Source: Bacteroidota bacterium
GTDB lineage: Bacteria; Bacteroidota; Ignavibacteria; Ignavibacteriales; Melioribacteraceae
Length of the DNA stretch: 64,000 nt
Direction: 5' to 3'
Assembly: GCA_018829205.1 (NCBI GenBank)
Contig: JAHJUE010000006.1
Coordinates: 248,001-312,000, forward strand
This document shows, piece after piece, positions 1-9,388 of this stretch. The notes beneath the pieces were generated by a model. The model did no database searches. It saw nothing but the letters and a program-made list of their open reading frames with translations, and was not told where the DNA came from. A program made the translations under genes and the position numbers. Position 1 is the stretch's first letter; every line of letters starts with the position of its first letter.

Positions 1-616
1 CGTCGCTGTCACGTATAAACAAGGTACGGAGTTTTGCCCGAATACTTTCTCCATCATTAATTTATATTTATCAATGTAATCAATTTTAATTAAGGCGAGG
101 ATTGTTCATGCAAAATCTCCGCAGTGTACTTTTGACGCGCCTTTCAATTTGTTATAAATAAGAAAATTTTTCTTTAACTTAAGAACTAAAGCAATTCCCT
201 GATGCCGGGAATCGTTTTTGGAATAAGCATTCGGCAGCGGCTTTACGGAAGAATTTCATACTTCGTTAATTTAAGAAATTATCAAAATTACCTTCTTTAA
301 TTGCAGGCAGTAAAGTATAAGCTCTTACAACTTCTAAAAAATGAAACGCCCTTAAAACCGCCCTGTCTCCCAAACTGTTTTGCAGATCTAATAAGTCTGC
401 TTAAAAAAGTTTTTTATTTATAAACCTCAATGTTTTTTTTACCGAAAAAACTCAATATCATATTATTATTTTCTGACGCTACAGAAAGACAATCCAAATG
501 AACAGCGATGATTTCCCGTTAATTCAATTTTGCCGGGACTTGAGAATAAATATTTTTTTTCAGATTGAAAATATAGATCATAAATATTTAGTAATGCTTT
601 TGCCCTGTTGTCATCA
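1..616 (-). pseudogene. galK: galactokinase (galK) pseudogene, decayed and cut by the window edge
   Basis: Reading the minus strand in shifting frames gives successive galactokinase pieces in the right order. FSSPGKIELTGNH at about 505-560 matches the N-terminal substrate signature. HLDCLSVASENNN follows near 450-490, then LGDRAVLRAFHFLEVV near 330-375. QGIALVL lies near 190-210, and GASKVHCGDFA followed by TILALIK near 75-150 matches the usual C-terminal GxxRVHGGGFAGTIQAF region. In-frame stops (for example TGA where the family has Gly in FAGTI) and at least two frameshifts interrupt it. The middle of the kinase is missing, because only about 600 nt hold pieces of a protein that normally needs about 1.2-1.3 kb. 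Galactokinase phosphorylates galactose in the Leloir pathway; this copy cannot work. It lies downstream of an intact SGLT-type sugar symporter, as expected for a former galactose operon. The family call is firm; exact ends are approximate. Confidence 0.85.
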
Positions 617-774
617 ATTATAATTAATATTTTCCTATAATATTGTTTAACGGAAATATAAATCGATATAATATTGTATCAATGTACGAATAAGCATTCC
701 TTCATTCTTTAAAACAAAAAACGTATTCTGAAAGATTTAAACTTGTAAAAGCAAACAGCCTTTTAATGTTAATC

Positions 775-2304
775 TTACCAGAATATTCCATATAAAATTA
801 ATGTAATAACTACAACTGCCGCGCCTGCCCATTTTACCGGAGTTGTGGCGGTCATATCAAAATCTTTTCTTATAGGTAATTCCTTAGGTTTATCAAGTGG
901 ATTTATAATAGTAATAATCGACATAACAATTATTACAAGTATAAAACTTATCGCCATTCTGTTTAGGAAGGCAATTTCTCCGAACCAAATTAATAATGCG
1001 GCGTAGATTAATAGATTTAACAATAACGCCGCAACGCCGGCAATTGGCGGAGCCTTTTTAACAATTAATCCGAATATAAACGCGGCTAAAACTCCGGGCG
1101 ATATAAATCCTTGAAATTCCTGAATATAGGTAAATATGCCTTGAAGTCTCGGATCATTTAAATTCGGTGCAATTATGCATGCAATTAATACAAAAACAAC
1201 CGTCGCTATTCTTCCTATTGTAACAAGGCTTTTGCCTTGCGGATTTCTTTTTACATACACATTATAAATATCCATTGTAAATATTGTTGATGCTGAATTA
1301 AGCATTGAAGCTAATGAGCTTATAACAGCACCGCTGAGCGCCGCGAAAATAAAACCTTTTATTCCTGCCGGAACAAGTTTCTTAATTAAAACAGGATATG
1401 CGGCGTCGCTGTTGGATAATAATTCCGGATAAAGCTGCGCTGCCATAATTCCGGGGAATACAATTATAAAAGGAATTATTAATTTTATAAATGCGGCGAA
1501 TATTATTCCCATCTGACCGTGTTTTAAACTTTTTGCCGCAAGTGTTCTTTGCGTTATGTATTGATTTAAACCCCAGTAATAAATATTAGGGATCCATAAT
1601 CCTATTACAAGCGCGGTCCAAGGAAGCACCGGATGATCAGCCGGCAGAATCATATGAAGTTTATCGGCATTAGTCTCCATAAAATTCGAAACGCCGATTT
1701 CTTTAAAACCCAGATACATTACAATTCCGCCACCAATTACTAATGCGGAACCTTGAAATAAATCGGCCCATGCAACGGCTTTTAATCCGCCCCATGTTGT
1801 ATAAAGGGCGGCTATAATTCCTATAATCCAGACCGATGTAATTAAATTCATTTCAAAAATTGTACTAAGCGCCAAAGCACCCGAGTAAAGTACGGCAGCA
1901 AGGGTAACCGCCACATAGGTAACCATCATAAATACAGCCATAATTGTTCTGGCGGTTTTATTGTATCTATATTCCAAAAATTCAGGAATAGTAAAGACGC
2001 CGCTTTTCAAAAATTTCGGCAAGAAAAAGAAAGCGGTAAAAACCAAGGTAATTGCCGCCATCCATTCATAGCTCGCAATTGCCAAACCTGTAATGCCCGC
2101 TCCCTGTCCCGCCATTCCGACAAATTGTTCTGTTGATATATTCGCTGCAATTAATGATATACCTATAAACGGCCATATTAAACCCCGTCCGGCAAGAAAA
2201 AAATCTTCCTCATTTTCTTCCTTGCGGCTTTTAAACATACTTATGCCAACTACTACGGCGAAAAAGACTAAAAAGATTGTAATATCGAGAAAGTTAAGGG
2301 CCAT
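775..2304 (-). CDS. SGLT-type sodium/sugar symporter (SSS family)
   Basis: A 509-residue inner-membrane protein with about 14 hydrophobic segments, expected to import a hexose with Na+. It resembles the Vibrio Na+/galactose transporter vSGLT closely along its whole length. It keeps AANISTEQF early on (Asn and Gln of the sugar site), NIYYWGLNQY (the gating Tyr) and QRTLAAKS, SSLASMLNSASTIFTMDIY, and YIQEFQG with the sugar-binding Gln. I start at the ATG at 2304, not the in-frame GTG nine bases upstream, because AGGTG sits six bases before this ATG. Remnants of galactokinase follow it and a GalT-like remnant precedes it, so it was probably a galactose transporter in a Leloir cluster. Whether galactose is still the substrate is unclear now that the pathway genes beside it are dead. 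The family is certain and the substrate inferred. Confidence 0.93.
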   Translation of the reverse strand: MALNFLDITIFLVFFAVVVGISMFKSRKEENEEDFFLAGRGLIWPFIGISLIAANISTEQFVGMAGQGAGITGLAIASYEWMAAITLVFTAFFFLPKFLKSGVFTIPEFLEYRYNKTARTIMAVFMMVTYVAVTLAAVLYSGALALSTIFEMNLITSVWIIGIIAALYTTWGGLKAVAWADLFQGSALVIGGGIVMYLGFKEIGVSNFMETNADKLHMILPADHPVLPWTALVIGLWIPNIYYWGLNQYITQRTLAAKSLKHGQMGIIFAAFIKLIIPFIIVFPGIMAAQLYPELLSNSDAAYPVLIKKLVPAGIKGFIFAALSGAVISSLASMLNSASTIFTMDIYNVYVKRNPQGKSLVTIGRIATVVFVLIACIIAPNLNDPRLQGIFTYIQEFQGFISPGVLAAFIFGLIVKKAPPIAGVAALLLNLLIYAALLIWFGEIAFLNRMAISFILVIIVMSIITIINPLDKPKELPIRKDFDMTATTPVKWAGAAVVVITLILYGIFW

Positions 2305-2365
2305 ATTCTTCACCTATAATTTTGGATTTATTGAGGTATAATGTAATAGAATTGTTTTATAATTA

Positions 2366-2620
2366 TTACTCGTTTTTAATTTTATAATGAATGCTTGAGG
2401 CATCTCTTTTTTTTGATAATGGTTCAAACTTCCCGAGCCATGGACAATTAGAGTTGTGCGCGGAAACAAAAATCCATTCCCCTGTCAAATCATTGAGTAT
2501 CCTGTGCGGATCTTCATTAATCATAACCATTGCTCACGGAACATTAGGAGTAATTTTATAAGAATATTTAATTGACTCTCCTCATTCAATAAGTTTAACA
2601 TCAAGAACTGATTTTTAATT
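2366..2620 (-). pseudogene. galT: probable galactose-1-phosphate uridylyltransferase (galT) remnant
   Basis: The minus strand reads DPHRILNDLTGEWIFVSAH and then CPWLGKFEPL. This fits the GalT N-terminal signature HPHRRxNPLTGEWVLVSPH followed by RPWxGxxE. The frame ends at a TAA near 2366, before the CxxC and HPH regions that a working enzyme needs, and two in-frame TGA codons lie just upstream. No start codon or remaining two thirds can be found. Upstream residues (GESIKYSYKITPNVP) are not recognisable as GalT and might be the tail of another decayed gene. A further 44-codon open frame at 2635-2769 on the same strand looks like debris. The decayed galK on the other side of the symporter supports the reading as part of a lost Leloir cluster. 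The match is short, so I am only moderately sure. Confidence 0.55.
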
Positions 2621-2867
2621 TAAAAGATCAATTACTATTTCTTATTTAAATCATTTATTTTTCTTTTAGGATTCTTGCGGATGCCGGGATTATTTATTAA
2701 TGCTCTTAAAACCGCAGAAACAAATATTCTAAATTTTGAAGTTATGTTTTTCATTTTAATTTGATTCATTTAAGAAATGATTCCCACAATCGTTTGCAAT
2801 ATTATAAAAGAATATTTCGGGCGCAAATGCTTTTGTAGTTATTTCATCATAAATTTATGTTAAAAAA

Positions 2868-3464
2868 ATGAAAAAGAATATTCTAACATTTATAATACTA
2901 TGGTTTTCTTTTATAACCTTTTTAAAAGCTCAAGATTCTAATATTAAATTATTCTTTAAAGGCGGAATATCAGAATACGGCTCGGTTCAAGGTATTAGAA
3001 TATCCGGCGGCGGTGGCCCCGGCCCTTGGTATGTAGGGCCAATGTTTGGTCCAGGTTTAGAATACGATTTAAATAGGAATTGGTTTTTACAAGGCACATT
3101 TGAATATTCTCAAAATATCTATGGTGGTTTAGTACCTATTACCGAAAAAATTGAAAGAGGGAAAAATACAGTTGTAGATATAATGAGTAATATAAAAAAG
3201 AGATGGGATTGGTTCTATCTGATAAGCGGTATTGGATTTTCATTTCAGCAAAGCACGGATTCTTTTATATCCGGAAATTATGAAGGAGAGGATTATCGCA
3301 GAAGAGTTTATCAAGGCGATTCAAATGTGGTATTAACCGGACTAATGGGATTTGGTTTAGAAGTGTATCCAATTGAATACCTTGGTATTTTTTTAGAAGG
3401 AAGCTGGCGTATTAGAGTTTATGTTACGCCGGTGGCTCAATTAGGAATAAATTATAAAATGTAG
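2868..3464 (+). CDS. outer-membrane beta-barrel-like protein, unknown function
   Basis: A 198-residue protein with a signal peptide (MKKN, then a hydrophobic stretch ending in KAQ at about residue 21). The rest alternates short amphipathic strands rich in Gly and aromatics with turns, ending in AQLGINYKM. This pattern is typical of small 8-stranded barrels of the Bacteroidota outer membrane (OmpW/OmpX-like size). An unusual Gly/Pro-rich patch, GGGGPGPWYVGPMFGP, lies near residues 47-62. There is no convincing Shine-Dalgarno before the ATG. It stands alone between decayed gal genes and a GntP permease, and I do not recognise a specific family. The call rests on composition and strand pattern only. 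Confidence 0.6.
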   Translation: MKKNILTFIILWFSFITFLKAQDSNIKLFFKGGISEYGSVQGIRISGGGGPGPWYVGPMFGPGLEYDLNRNWFLQGTFEYSQNIYGGLVPITEKIERGKNTVVDIMSNIKKRWDWFYLISGIGFSFQQSTDSFISGNYEGEDYRRRVYQGDSNVVLTGLMGFGLEVYPIEYLGIFLEGSWRIRVYVTPVAQLGINYKM

Positions 3465-3776
3465 TTTGTAAATAACCGGCAATTATAAAGCCGCTTTATT
3501 AAGTCGGTTTATTATTGCTGCTAACTTTCAAGTTTACTGCAAGTTGATAACAAAATATTTTTTTTAAGATTATTCTGTTACGCTTTTAATAAACCGGCTT
3601 CGGCTGACAAACGAACCTGAACATACAAATTTATTATAATAATATAATTCTAAACCGCGTTATTTTCCGCGATTGAATAATAGATATTTTTTATATTTAT
3701 ACATCTTGATTTAATTATTAAAAAAATTTTTGTTTGTGCAAATTAATTAATCAAATATCTGTCAACCGGGAAAAGC
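3465..3776. other. intergenic stretch, nothing recognised
   Basis: About 310 bases of AT-rich DNA lie between the barrel protein and the GntP permease. I see no open frame with coding character, no clear T-tailed terminator and no repeat shared with the rest of the window. It presumably holds the promoter of the permease gene. Confidence 0.5.
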
Positions 3777-5096
3777 ATGCCGACCTTAATATATCTGCTT
3801 ATTGTAATTGTACTTCTTGTAATAGCTACAGTCAAATTTAAGCTTCATCCTTTTTTATCATTAATTATCGCTTCGCTTTTAATCGGATTTGCGGTTGGGT
3901 TGGAGCCTGTCCGGCTTATAACAATTATTACAGACGGATTCGGTAATACACTTAAAAGCATAGGGTTCATAATCGCGTTTGGAACAATAATAGGAGTATA
4001 TCTTGAAAAAAGCGGCGGTGCGAAAACAATGGCAGAAACAGTTTTAAAATTAATAGGCGAGAAAAAATCAGCGCTTGCAATGAACTTAACCGGTTTTATT
4101 GTTTCAATTCCCGTCTTCTGCGATTCCGGATTTATAGTACTTTCTTCACTGAACAAAGCGTTAAGTAAAAAGACAGGAATTCCACTTGCAATTCTTGCTG
4201 TCGCTTTGGGAACCGGATTATACGCCACGCATGTATTTGTGCCTCCGACTCCCGGACCATTAGCTGCGGCGGCAACTCTTAACGCGGATATCGGACTTGT
4301 AATAATTTTCGGTTTATTCGTAGCTCTTATTTCAGCATTAGCCGGATTATTATGGGCAAAATATTCATGCAAAAATGTTGAAACAGTAATTGAAGATTTT
4401 CATTCGGATGAAAAAGAAAAGCAGCAGCCGAATAAAATTAATTCTTTTGCGCCGATTCTGATACCTATAATTCTTATCGCGTTTAAATCGATCGCGGATT
4501 ATCCTACCTTACCTTTTGGCAGCGGATTAATAAAAGACGTTATAAGTTTTTGCGGAAATCCAGTAATAGCTTTGTTTATCGGCGTCGGTTTAGCTTTTTT
4601 CTTAAAGAAAGGAAAAAAGAAGGAATCACATTTCGACTGGGTAAACGATGGATTAAAAAGCGCCGGGACCATAATACTAATTACAGGCGCGGGCGGCGCT
4701 TTTGGGAATGTATTAAGAGCTACTGACCTCGGTGAAACAATAGGTAATAGTTTATCGGCGTGGAATGTTGGAATTCTTCTTCCGTTTTTAATTGCAGCTT
4801 TATTAAAAACAGCGCAGGGTTCTTCTACAGTAGCAATTATAACAACGGCCGCAATAATATCACCGCTGCTGTCAGCTTTGGGTTTGGAAAGTGAAACCGC
4901 AAAAGCATTAACAGTACTTGCCATAGGAGCGGGTTCTATGACAGTATCTCATATAAACGACAGTTATTTTTGGGTTGTGTCGCAGTTTTCAGGATTGGAT
5001 ACATCTTCGGCGTTAAAGACTCATACTATTGCGACTCTGATGCAGGGATTGACGGCAATTATTGTAATTCTGATTTTAAAAACAATTCTTAACTGA
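3777..5096 (+). CDS. GntP-family gluconate-type permease
   Basis: A 439-residue inner-membrane protein with about 12 hydrophobic segments. It matches GntP-type gluconate:H+ symporters in length and in conserved stretches: an N-terminal LHPFLSLIIAS, IPVFCDSGFIVLSSL near residue 110, THVFVPPTPGPLAAA near 158-172, and SHINDSYFWVV near 395. Members import gluconate, D-glycerate, ketogluconate or related sugar acids. Nothing in the neighbourhood (no gluconate kinase or dehydratase) tells which substrate is used. The gene is monocistronic by spacing, with a weak GGGA before the ATG. A sugar-acid role is notable in a window that also carries a uronic-acid polymer locus, but that locus is 28 kb away and a link is speculation. 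Confidence 0.9.
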   Translation: MPTLIYLLIVIVLLVIATVKFKLHPFLSLIIASLLIGFAVGLEPVRLITIITDGFGNTLKSIGFIIAFGTIIGVYLEKSGGAKTMAETVLKLIGEKKSALAMNLTGFIVSIPVFCDSGFIVLSSLNKALSKKTGIPLAILAVALGTGLYATHVFVPPTPGPLAAAATLNADIGLVIIFGLFVALISALAGLLWAKYSCKNVETVIEDFHSDEKEKQQPNKINSFAPILIPIILIAFKSIADYPTLPFGSGLIKDVISFCGNPVIALFIGVGLAFFLKKGKKKESHFDWVNDGLKSAGTIILITGAGGAFGNVLRATDLGETIGNSLSAWNVGILLPFLIAALLKTAQGSSTVAIITTAAIISPLLSALGLESETAKALTVLAIGAGSMTVSHINDSYFWVVSQFSGLDTSSALKTHTIATLMQGLTAIIVILILKTILN

Positions 5097-5260
5097 TTTA
5101 ATTATTTTACGATTCAACAAAATTTATTGATAATATTCCCGTTCGTTAATAAAGTCGGGAATTCGAACATTTAATGCTCAAACTCCTTCAATTAAATAAT
5201 TAAGCACTTCCTGCCGATAATAACTTAATCATTTTTTATAATTTTTCTGAGCGAAATTAT

Positions 5261-6253
5261 ATGTTCCAAATTATCCTCGCCGTATTAGCGGTGCTTGAGT
5301 GTTTAGTTATAATTTATCTTCTTTTTATAAGAAAGAATAAGGTAATAAAGGAAGTAACATATGACTTTAATAATCAGATTAATTCTCTGAAACAGAGAAT
5401 CTCGGAACTTAAACTTCAAAAACATGAATCGAAAGAGCAGAACAAACAGCTTGAAAATAAGATTAAAAAACTGGAAGAAAAGATCGCGGTAATTGAAACG
5501 ATTAATAACGATCTTACAAAAAAGAAAAAAGAACTTGCCGAACAGAAATATAAACTGGAAATACTTCAGAAAAGAAAGGATGAATTATTCGCAATCGCGA
5601 TTCACGATATTAAAAATCCGCTTGCGGCAATTAAAAGCTACCTTGAACTGCTTGAATCTTATGACCTATCCGTGCAGCTTCAGTATGATATTATTCACAG
5701 TATGATGGAATCTTCGGATCAGATTTTCAGACTTACTCACGAAATCAGCGAAATTATGGCTCAAGATGAAGCCGAGTACACACTTAACCTGGAAGAGATA
5801 TCCCTTAAAAATATTATAGATTCCGTATGTAATCAAAATGCCGCTTACGCAAAATCCAAAAATGTTAAACTTATAAATAAAACATCGATGAATGTCCCTA
5901 AGGTTCTTGTCGATACAGATAAACTTAAAGAGGTTGTCGATAATCTCGTAAACAATGCCATTAAATACGGACCGGCGGGAACCAGCGTTCATATAATAAC
6001 ATTTTTCACAAACAAATCTGTCACGTGCGAAGTAAGCGACGACGGGGTTGGATTAAGCGAAGAAGATCAGAAAAGAGTTTTTATTAAAGGCGAAAAACTT
6101 ACGCCGAAACCGACGGGAAATGAATCCTCGACCGGACTTGGATTATGGATAGTAAAAACAATTATCGAAGAACATAAAGGGAAGGTATCCTGCATTAGTA
6201 AATTAGGAAGCGGAACTACATTCAGGTTTGAACTGCCTATTAGACCGGTATAA
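5261..6253 (+). CDS. membrane-anchored sensor histidine kinase
   Basis: A 330-residue kinase. One N-terminal transmembrane helix (residues 3-23) has essentially no periplasmic loop. A long Lys/Glu-rich coiled coil follows (30-108), then the HisKA dimerisation domain with the phospho-acceptor His115 in AIHDIKNPLAA. The ATPase domain has an N box around NLVNNAIKYG, the G1 box DDGVGL and the G2 box STGLGLWIVK. The absence of a sensor domain suggests that it reads a membrane or cytoplasmic cue, or works with a partner protein. No response regulator is adjacent. It converges on the next gene across a symmetrical terminator. The start is the first ATG and no strong Shine-Dalgarno is visible. Confidence 0.9.
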   Translation: MFQIILAVLAVLECLVIIYLLFIRKNKVIKEVTYDFNNQINSLKQRISELKLQKHESKEQNKQLENKIKKLEEKIAVIETINNDLTKKKKELAEQKYKLEILQKRKDELFAIAIHDIKNPLAAIKSYLELLESYDLSVQLQYDIIHSMMESSDQIFRLTHEISEIMAQDEAEYTLNLEEISLKNIIDSVCNQNAAYAKSKNVKLINKTSMNVPKVLVDTDKLKEVVDNLVNNAIKYGPAGTSVHIITFFTNKSVTCEVSDDGVGLSEEDQKRVFIKGEKLTPKPTGNESSTGLGLWIVKTIIEEHKGKVSCISKLGSGTTFRFELPIRPV

Positions 6254-6306
6254 ATTATTTTTACTTCAGCGCTCTCTCTCAAATTTTTTACAGCTCAGCC
6301 GAATAA

Positions 6307-6345
6307 AATTCAACCCCGGAATTAATTAAAACCCGGGGTTGAATT
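6307..6345. terminator. bidirectional hairpin terminator
   Basis: A perfect 13-bp inverted repeat (6307-6319 against 6333-6345, core CAACCCCGG/CCGGGGTTG) with a 13-base loop lies between two convergent genes. A/T-rich flanks on both sides fit termination of the kinase gene (+) and the barrel gene (-). Confidence 0.8.
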
Positions 6346-6368
6346 AAAATAATAATTATATCAAATAA

Positions 6369-7022
6369 TTATAACGCAATATTAATACCCGCAAGAAATG
6401 TTAAAAAAGTTAATGTGGAAGAACTCGATTCCGTTGTAACGGTACCTCCGTTTGAAGTTGTAGAACTTGTTCCAGCCTCGGAGCCGTTTCCGTTATATTT
6501 AGCCGCAACCTCAAGATCAATTTTATCCGATAATTTTAAATATGCTCCCGCGCCAATTGCCCATGCAGCTTTTGTTTCGGATGCTGATTCGGCAAAAACT
6601 AATTTCTGGCCGTTTATTGTAACTGCCGCTTCATCAATGCTCATTGAATGAATTCCAAGTTCAGCTGTTACATAAGGTTTAAGACTTCCTGTTGATAATA
6701 AATATTTTCCACCTACCATTACGGGAATAATGGAAATAGGGGCATCAATACTTATATCAATTCCGGAGCCGGCGGTTTTTTCCTGAAGTTTATCATTATC
6801 AATTTCCATTGTGAAATAACCGACTGATCCTGATAATAATATATTATCAGTCAATTGAAAAGTAAGAACACCGTTTCCTCCGAAACCGCTTTTGTAAATT
6901 TCACCGAAGTCTCCGTCAGGTGAAGCTAGTCCGCCGTTAAAACCTAAACTTAATTTGCCTTGCGCGTTTGTAATAACTGAAGCTAATAGAATAATAACGA
7001 AAAGTTTAATAGTTGTTTTCAT
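6369..7022 (-). CDS. outer-membrane beta-barrel protein with signal peptide
   Basis: A 217-residue protein with a cleavable signal peptide (MKTTIKLFVIILLASVITNAQ). The mature part begins with KLSLGFNGGLASPDGDF and runs through regular amphipathic strands to a C-terminal LTFLTFLAGINIAL. This is the standard look of 8-10-stranded outer-membrane barrels (OmpX/OmpA-barrel-like, outer membrane protein beta-barrel family) in the Bacteroidota. A Ser/Thr/Gly-rich segment near residues 178-202 is probably an external loop. AGAGGT precedes the ATG by a few bases, which supports the start. The function is unknown. The nearest genes give no pathway clue. Confidence 0.7.
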   Translation of the reverse strand: MKTTIKLFVIILLASVITNAQGKLSLGFNGGLASPDGDFGEIYKSGFGGNGVLTFQLTDNILLSGSVGYFTMEIDNDKLQEKTAGSGIDISIDAPISIIPVMVGGKYLLSTGSLKPYVTAELGIHSMSIDEAAVTINGQKLVFAESASETKAAWAIGAGAYLKLSDKIDLEVAAKYNGNGSEAGTSSTTSNGGTVTTESSSSTLTFLTFLAGINIAL

Positions 7023-7135
7023 CTGTACCTCTTATATTTTATGGATGAGAATATTCCGATAACACGAATATAAAATTACATTATATCCTGTTAAGTCTCA
7101 ATTATTAAATAATATTGTAGTTGATATGCAGTTAA

Positions 7136-7768
7136 TTACTCAAATGATTTTTTGAAATTATCGAACTCATCTTTTAAGTTATTATACATATCCTGAAGTG
7201 AATTTACTTTCTCCTCAAGCACGGCAATTCTTTCATCCAAACCTGGTTCTTTTACTTTTTCCGTCAGTCTTTCAGGTTCACCGCAGAATAAATGCGTATA
7301 TCTGTTTTCACGTCCGGATTCTTTGGAAAGTTTTATTACGAAAGGTCCGTTTGTTATGTTTATTAGTTCGTCAAGTGTCTGCTCTGTTTCAGCCAGATTT
7401 TCAAAATCATAAATTCTATAACTTCTGCTTCTTATTTCGCCTATTGTCTGCGCCCCTCTTAAAAATAATACACACATAACCGCACTTTGCTGTTTTGATA
7501 AATTATAAAATTGCGAGAAAACCTGCTGGTACTTAGGCACGCGCTGATCTGGACCCGTAACTTTCGATATAAGTTTTTTATCTCTCAATTTTGGGATTGT
7601 AAGTTCAACTAACATTTCGTCGTAACTAACAACCGGGTTTCTACTTGATTTCTGATTGCATGCGTTTGTTAATGAATTAATTGTAAGAGGGTAATATTCG
7701 GGTGTGGCGTATTCTTTTTCTATTAAAGAACCGATAATTCTTACTTCTTCAGGGGATAATATTTCCAT
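7136..7768 (-). CDS. YceH-family (DUF480) winged-helix protein
   Basis: A 210-residue cytoplasmic protein. The N-terminal half begins with LSPEEVRIIGSLIEKEYATPEYYPLTINSL and then NQKSSRNPVV, the signature of the YceH/DUF480 family with its two tandem winged helices. The second wing covers about 85-150 (VMCVLFLRGAQTIGEIRSR). The last 35 residues (VLEEKVNSLQDMYNNLKDEF) form a coiled coil that probably mediates dimerisation. The biochemical role of this widespread family is not settled, and its fold suggests DNA or protein binding. The gene stands alone, with GGTGAAAAC before the ATG as a weak ribosome site. Family membership is firm. Confidence 0.9.
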   Translation of the reverse strand: MEILSPEEVRIIGSLIEKEYATPEYYPLTINSLTNACNQKSSRNPVVSYDEMLVELTIPKLRDKKLISKVTGPDQRVPKYQQVFSQFYNLSKQQSAVMCVLFLRGAQTIGEIRSRSYRIYDFENLAETEQTLDELINITNGPFVIKLSKESGRENRYTHLFCGEPERLTEKVKEPGLDERIAVLEEKVNSLQDMYNNLKDEFDNFKKSFE

Positions 7769-7884
7769 AAGTTTTCACCGTTTGAAATTTTATACTGAAA
7801 AGATAATCCTATAGTCCGAGACATTCAAATCGCGGCTATTTGTTACATCTAATTTAATATTTACCTAAAGGAATATCGCGCTAT

Positions 7885-8262
7885 TCATTTTTTCTTTTTT
7901 TTCTTCTCAAGATTTTCTTTTACCCTGAACTTTACAATTTCCGAAATAAGTTTTAACGGCAGTTTTTTATCCAACGGAAATTGTACCGAGCCCTTGGCTC
8001 CTTCGTAAACGGATAATTCTTTTTTAAATGCTTCAATAGCCGATGGACCCGGATAAAATCCGATATGATTTTTAAACGCCGCGAAGTGCACAAGATTCCC
8101 GTTAAGTGTAAACGTTGGTATTTGATAATTTATTGTTTCATCCGCATCGGGCGCGGCTTTTCGGATTGTCTTTCTTAGGCTCTCAAGTTTATCCCGAACA
8201 TCTTCGGTTAACTCGTTTAAGTATTCATCTATGTCGGCGGCTTTTTTATTCCCGGATTTCAT
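7885..8262 (-). CDS. DUF1801-family (YdhG-like) protein
   Basis: A 125-residue cytoplasmic protein of the DUF1801/YdhG type, which has a frataxin-like compact alpha-beta fold. Visible family marks are DIDEYLNEL near the N-terminus, IRKAAPDADETINYQIPTF, HFAAFKNHIGFYPGPSAIEAF and FPLDKKLPLKLISEIVKFRV. It ends with a run of lysines. I start at the ATG at 8262. The longer reading begins with a TTG and adds 16 residues unlike the family. Some relatives are described as iron-chaperone-like, but no metal-binding set can be defended here. It is not obviously tied to its neighbours. Confidence 0.85.
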   Translation of the reverse strand: MKSGNKKAADIDEYLNELTEDVRDKLESLRKTIRKAAPDADETINYQIPTFTLNGNLVHFAAFKNHIGFYPGPSAIEAFKKELSVYEGAKGSVQFPLDKKLPLKLISEIVKFRVKENLEKKKKKK

Positions 8263-8347
8263 ATTTATTAATTCCCGAATTTTGTTGTTACTCAAATTAC
8301 AGGTTATCAATTAATTTAAAAGAGAAAACGAATTACGGTTTACAAAT

Positions 8348-9388
8348 CTATTCGGCATTATTAAAATGAGTTTTATTCAACTCTTTGATTTTTGCTTTTA
8401 CATATTTGCCTGAAACCGTAAGCTGTTCATCGCTCCAATTCCCTTTTCCCGAAGCGCCCGGTTTAAGCGCGGCGGACGTTTCATCTTTATCCGCGATTGA
8501 CCAATTGCAAGTGCTTAGATTATTTGTTTTGATAAAACTGTACCATCTATCAAGTTCCTGATAATCAATAATTCCCGTCCCGCTGGATTCGCAGGTTCCG
8601 AATTCACTAACAAATAAAGCCGCTCCTCTATTAAGAGCGGCTGCGGCTTTATTTCTTAATTCCTGCTTATGAGTAGCTGAATAAAAATGCAGACTGTAAG
8701 CTATATTATTATACAAAATAGGATCAGCCGCGGCTATATCTACATCCTGCGACCAGGTCGGCGAGCCAACAATTATCAGATTATCGGGGTCGACCGCCCT
8801 AATATTTTGTATTACCTCTTCGGCATAAGGTTTAACATCATTTTTCCATGACGAATGAATTGGTTCGTTATAAATTTCATAAATCAAATTTGGTTTATCG
8901 CCGTACTGAGTCGCTATTTCTTTAAAGAATGAAACAGCTTGTTCCCGATGCAGTTCCGCGTTATGATCATGCCAGTCGACAATAACATAAATACCAACCT
9001 TTATACAAGCGTCAATCACAGCTTTTACTTTAGCCATTTCAGCGGCGGGATTTGTTAAATATCCCCCTGCCTCAACAGCCATTGCCGCGCGAACGACCGT
9101 GCAGTTCCAATCTTCATAAAGCCATTTAACGCAGTCGGCGTTGTAATATTGCGGCATCCATTGACTCCAGAACAAACTCATTCCGTGCAGCGCTACTGTG
9201 TTTCCGTTTTTATCAACAATTTTATTTCCGTCGGTATGAATTACCCCGAATCTTTCAACAATTGTTTGTTTATTGCCTTCCGGATTTTCCGTAGGTGATG
9301 CTTTACAACTCACAAAAAAAAGACAGAGCAGAAGAATACTAATTAGTCCTGCAAATGATTTATTGTTTAAAAGAATCGAATTGAACAT
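8348..9388 (-). CDS. GH5 endoglucanase-type lipoprotein
   Basis: A 346-residue secreted lipoprotein. The signal peptide ends in the lipobox FVSC with Cys28, so the enzyme is probably held on the outer membrane or in the periplasm. The rest is one GH5 (cellulase) TIM barrel: VALHGMSLFWSQW near 65, VIVDWHDH near 135-142, IYNEP with the acid/base Glu175, SLHFYSATH near 232-240 and SEFGT with the nucleophile Glu262. The layout fits subfamily GH5_2-like endo-beta-1,4-glucanases, so cellulose or a mixed beta-glucan is the likely substrate. There is no binding module and no type IX tail. It is far from the pectin cluster and has no sugar genes beside it. Catalytic residues are complete, so it should be active. 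Confidence 0.92.
   Translation of the reverse strand: MFNSILLNNKSFAGLISILLLCLFFVSCKASPTENPEGNKQTIVERFGVIHTDGNKIVDKNGNTVALHGMSLFWSQWMPQYYNADCVKWLYEDWNCTVVRAAMAVEAGGYLTNPAAEMAKVKAVIDACIKVGIYVIVDWHDHNAELHREQAVSFFKEIATQYGDKPNLIYEIYNEPIHSSWKNDVKPYAEEVIQNIRAVDPDNLIIVGSPTWSQDVDIAAADPILYNNIAYSLHFYSATHKQELRNKAAAALNRGAALFVSEFGTCESSGTGIIDYQELDRWYSFIKTNNLSTCNWSIADKDETSAALKPGASGKGNWSDEQLTVSGKYVKAKIKELNKTHFNNAE

Noticed and set aside
2635-2769. 44-codon open frame on the minus strand near the galT remnant
   Set aside because: It is short, basic, has no family match and lies in clearly decaying DNA; it is probably debris or chance.
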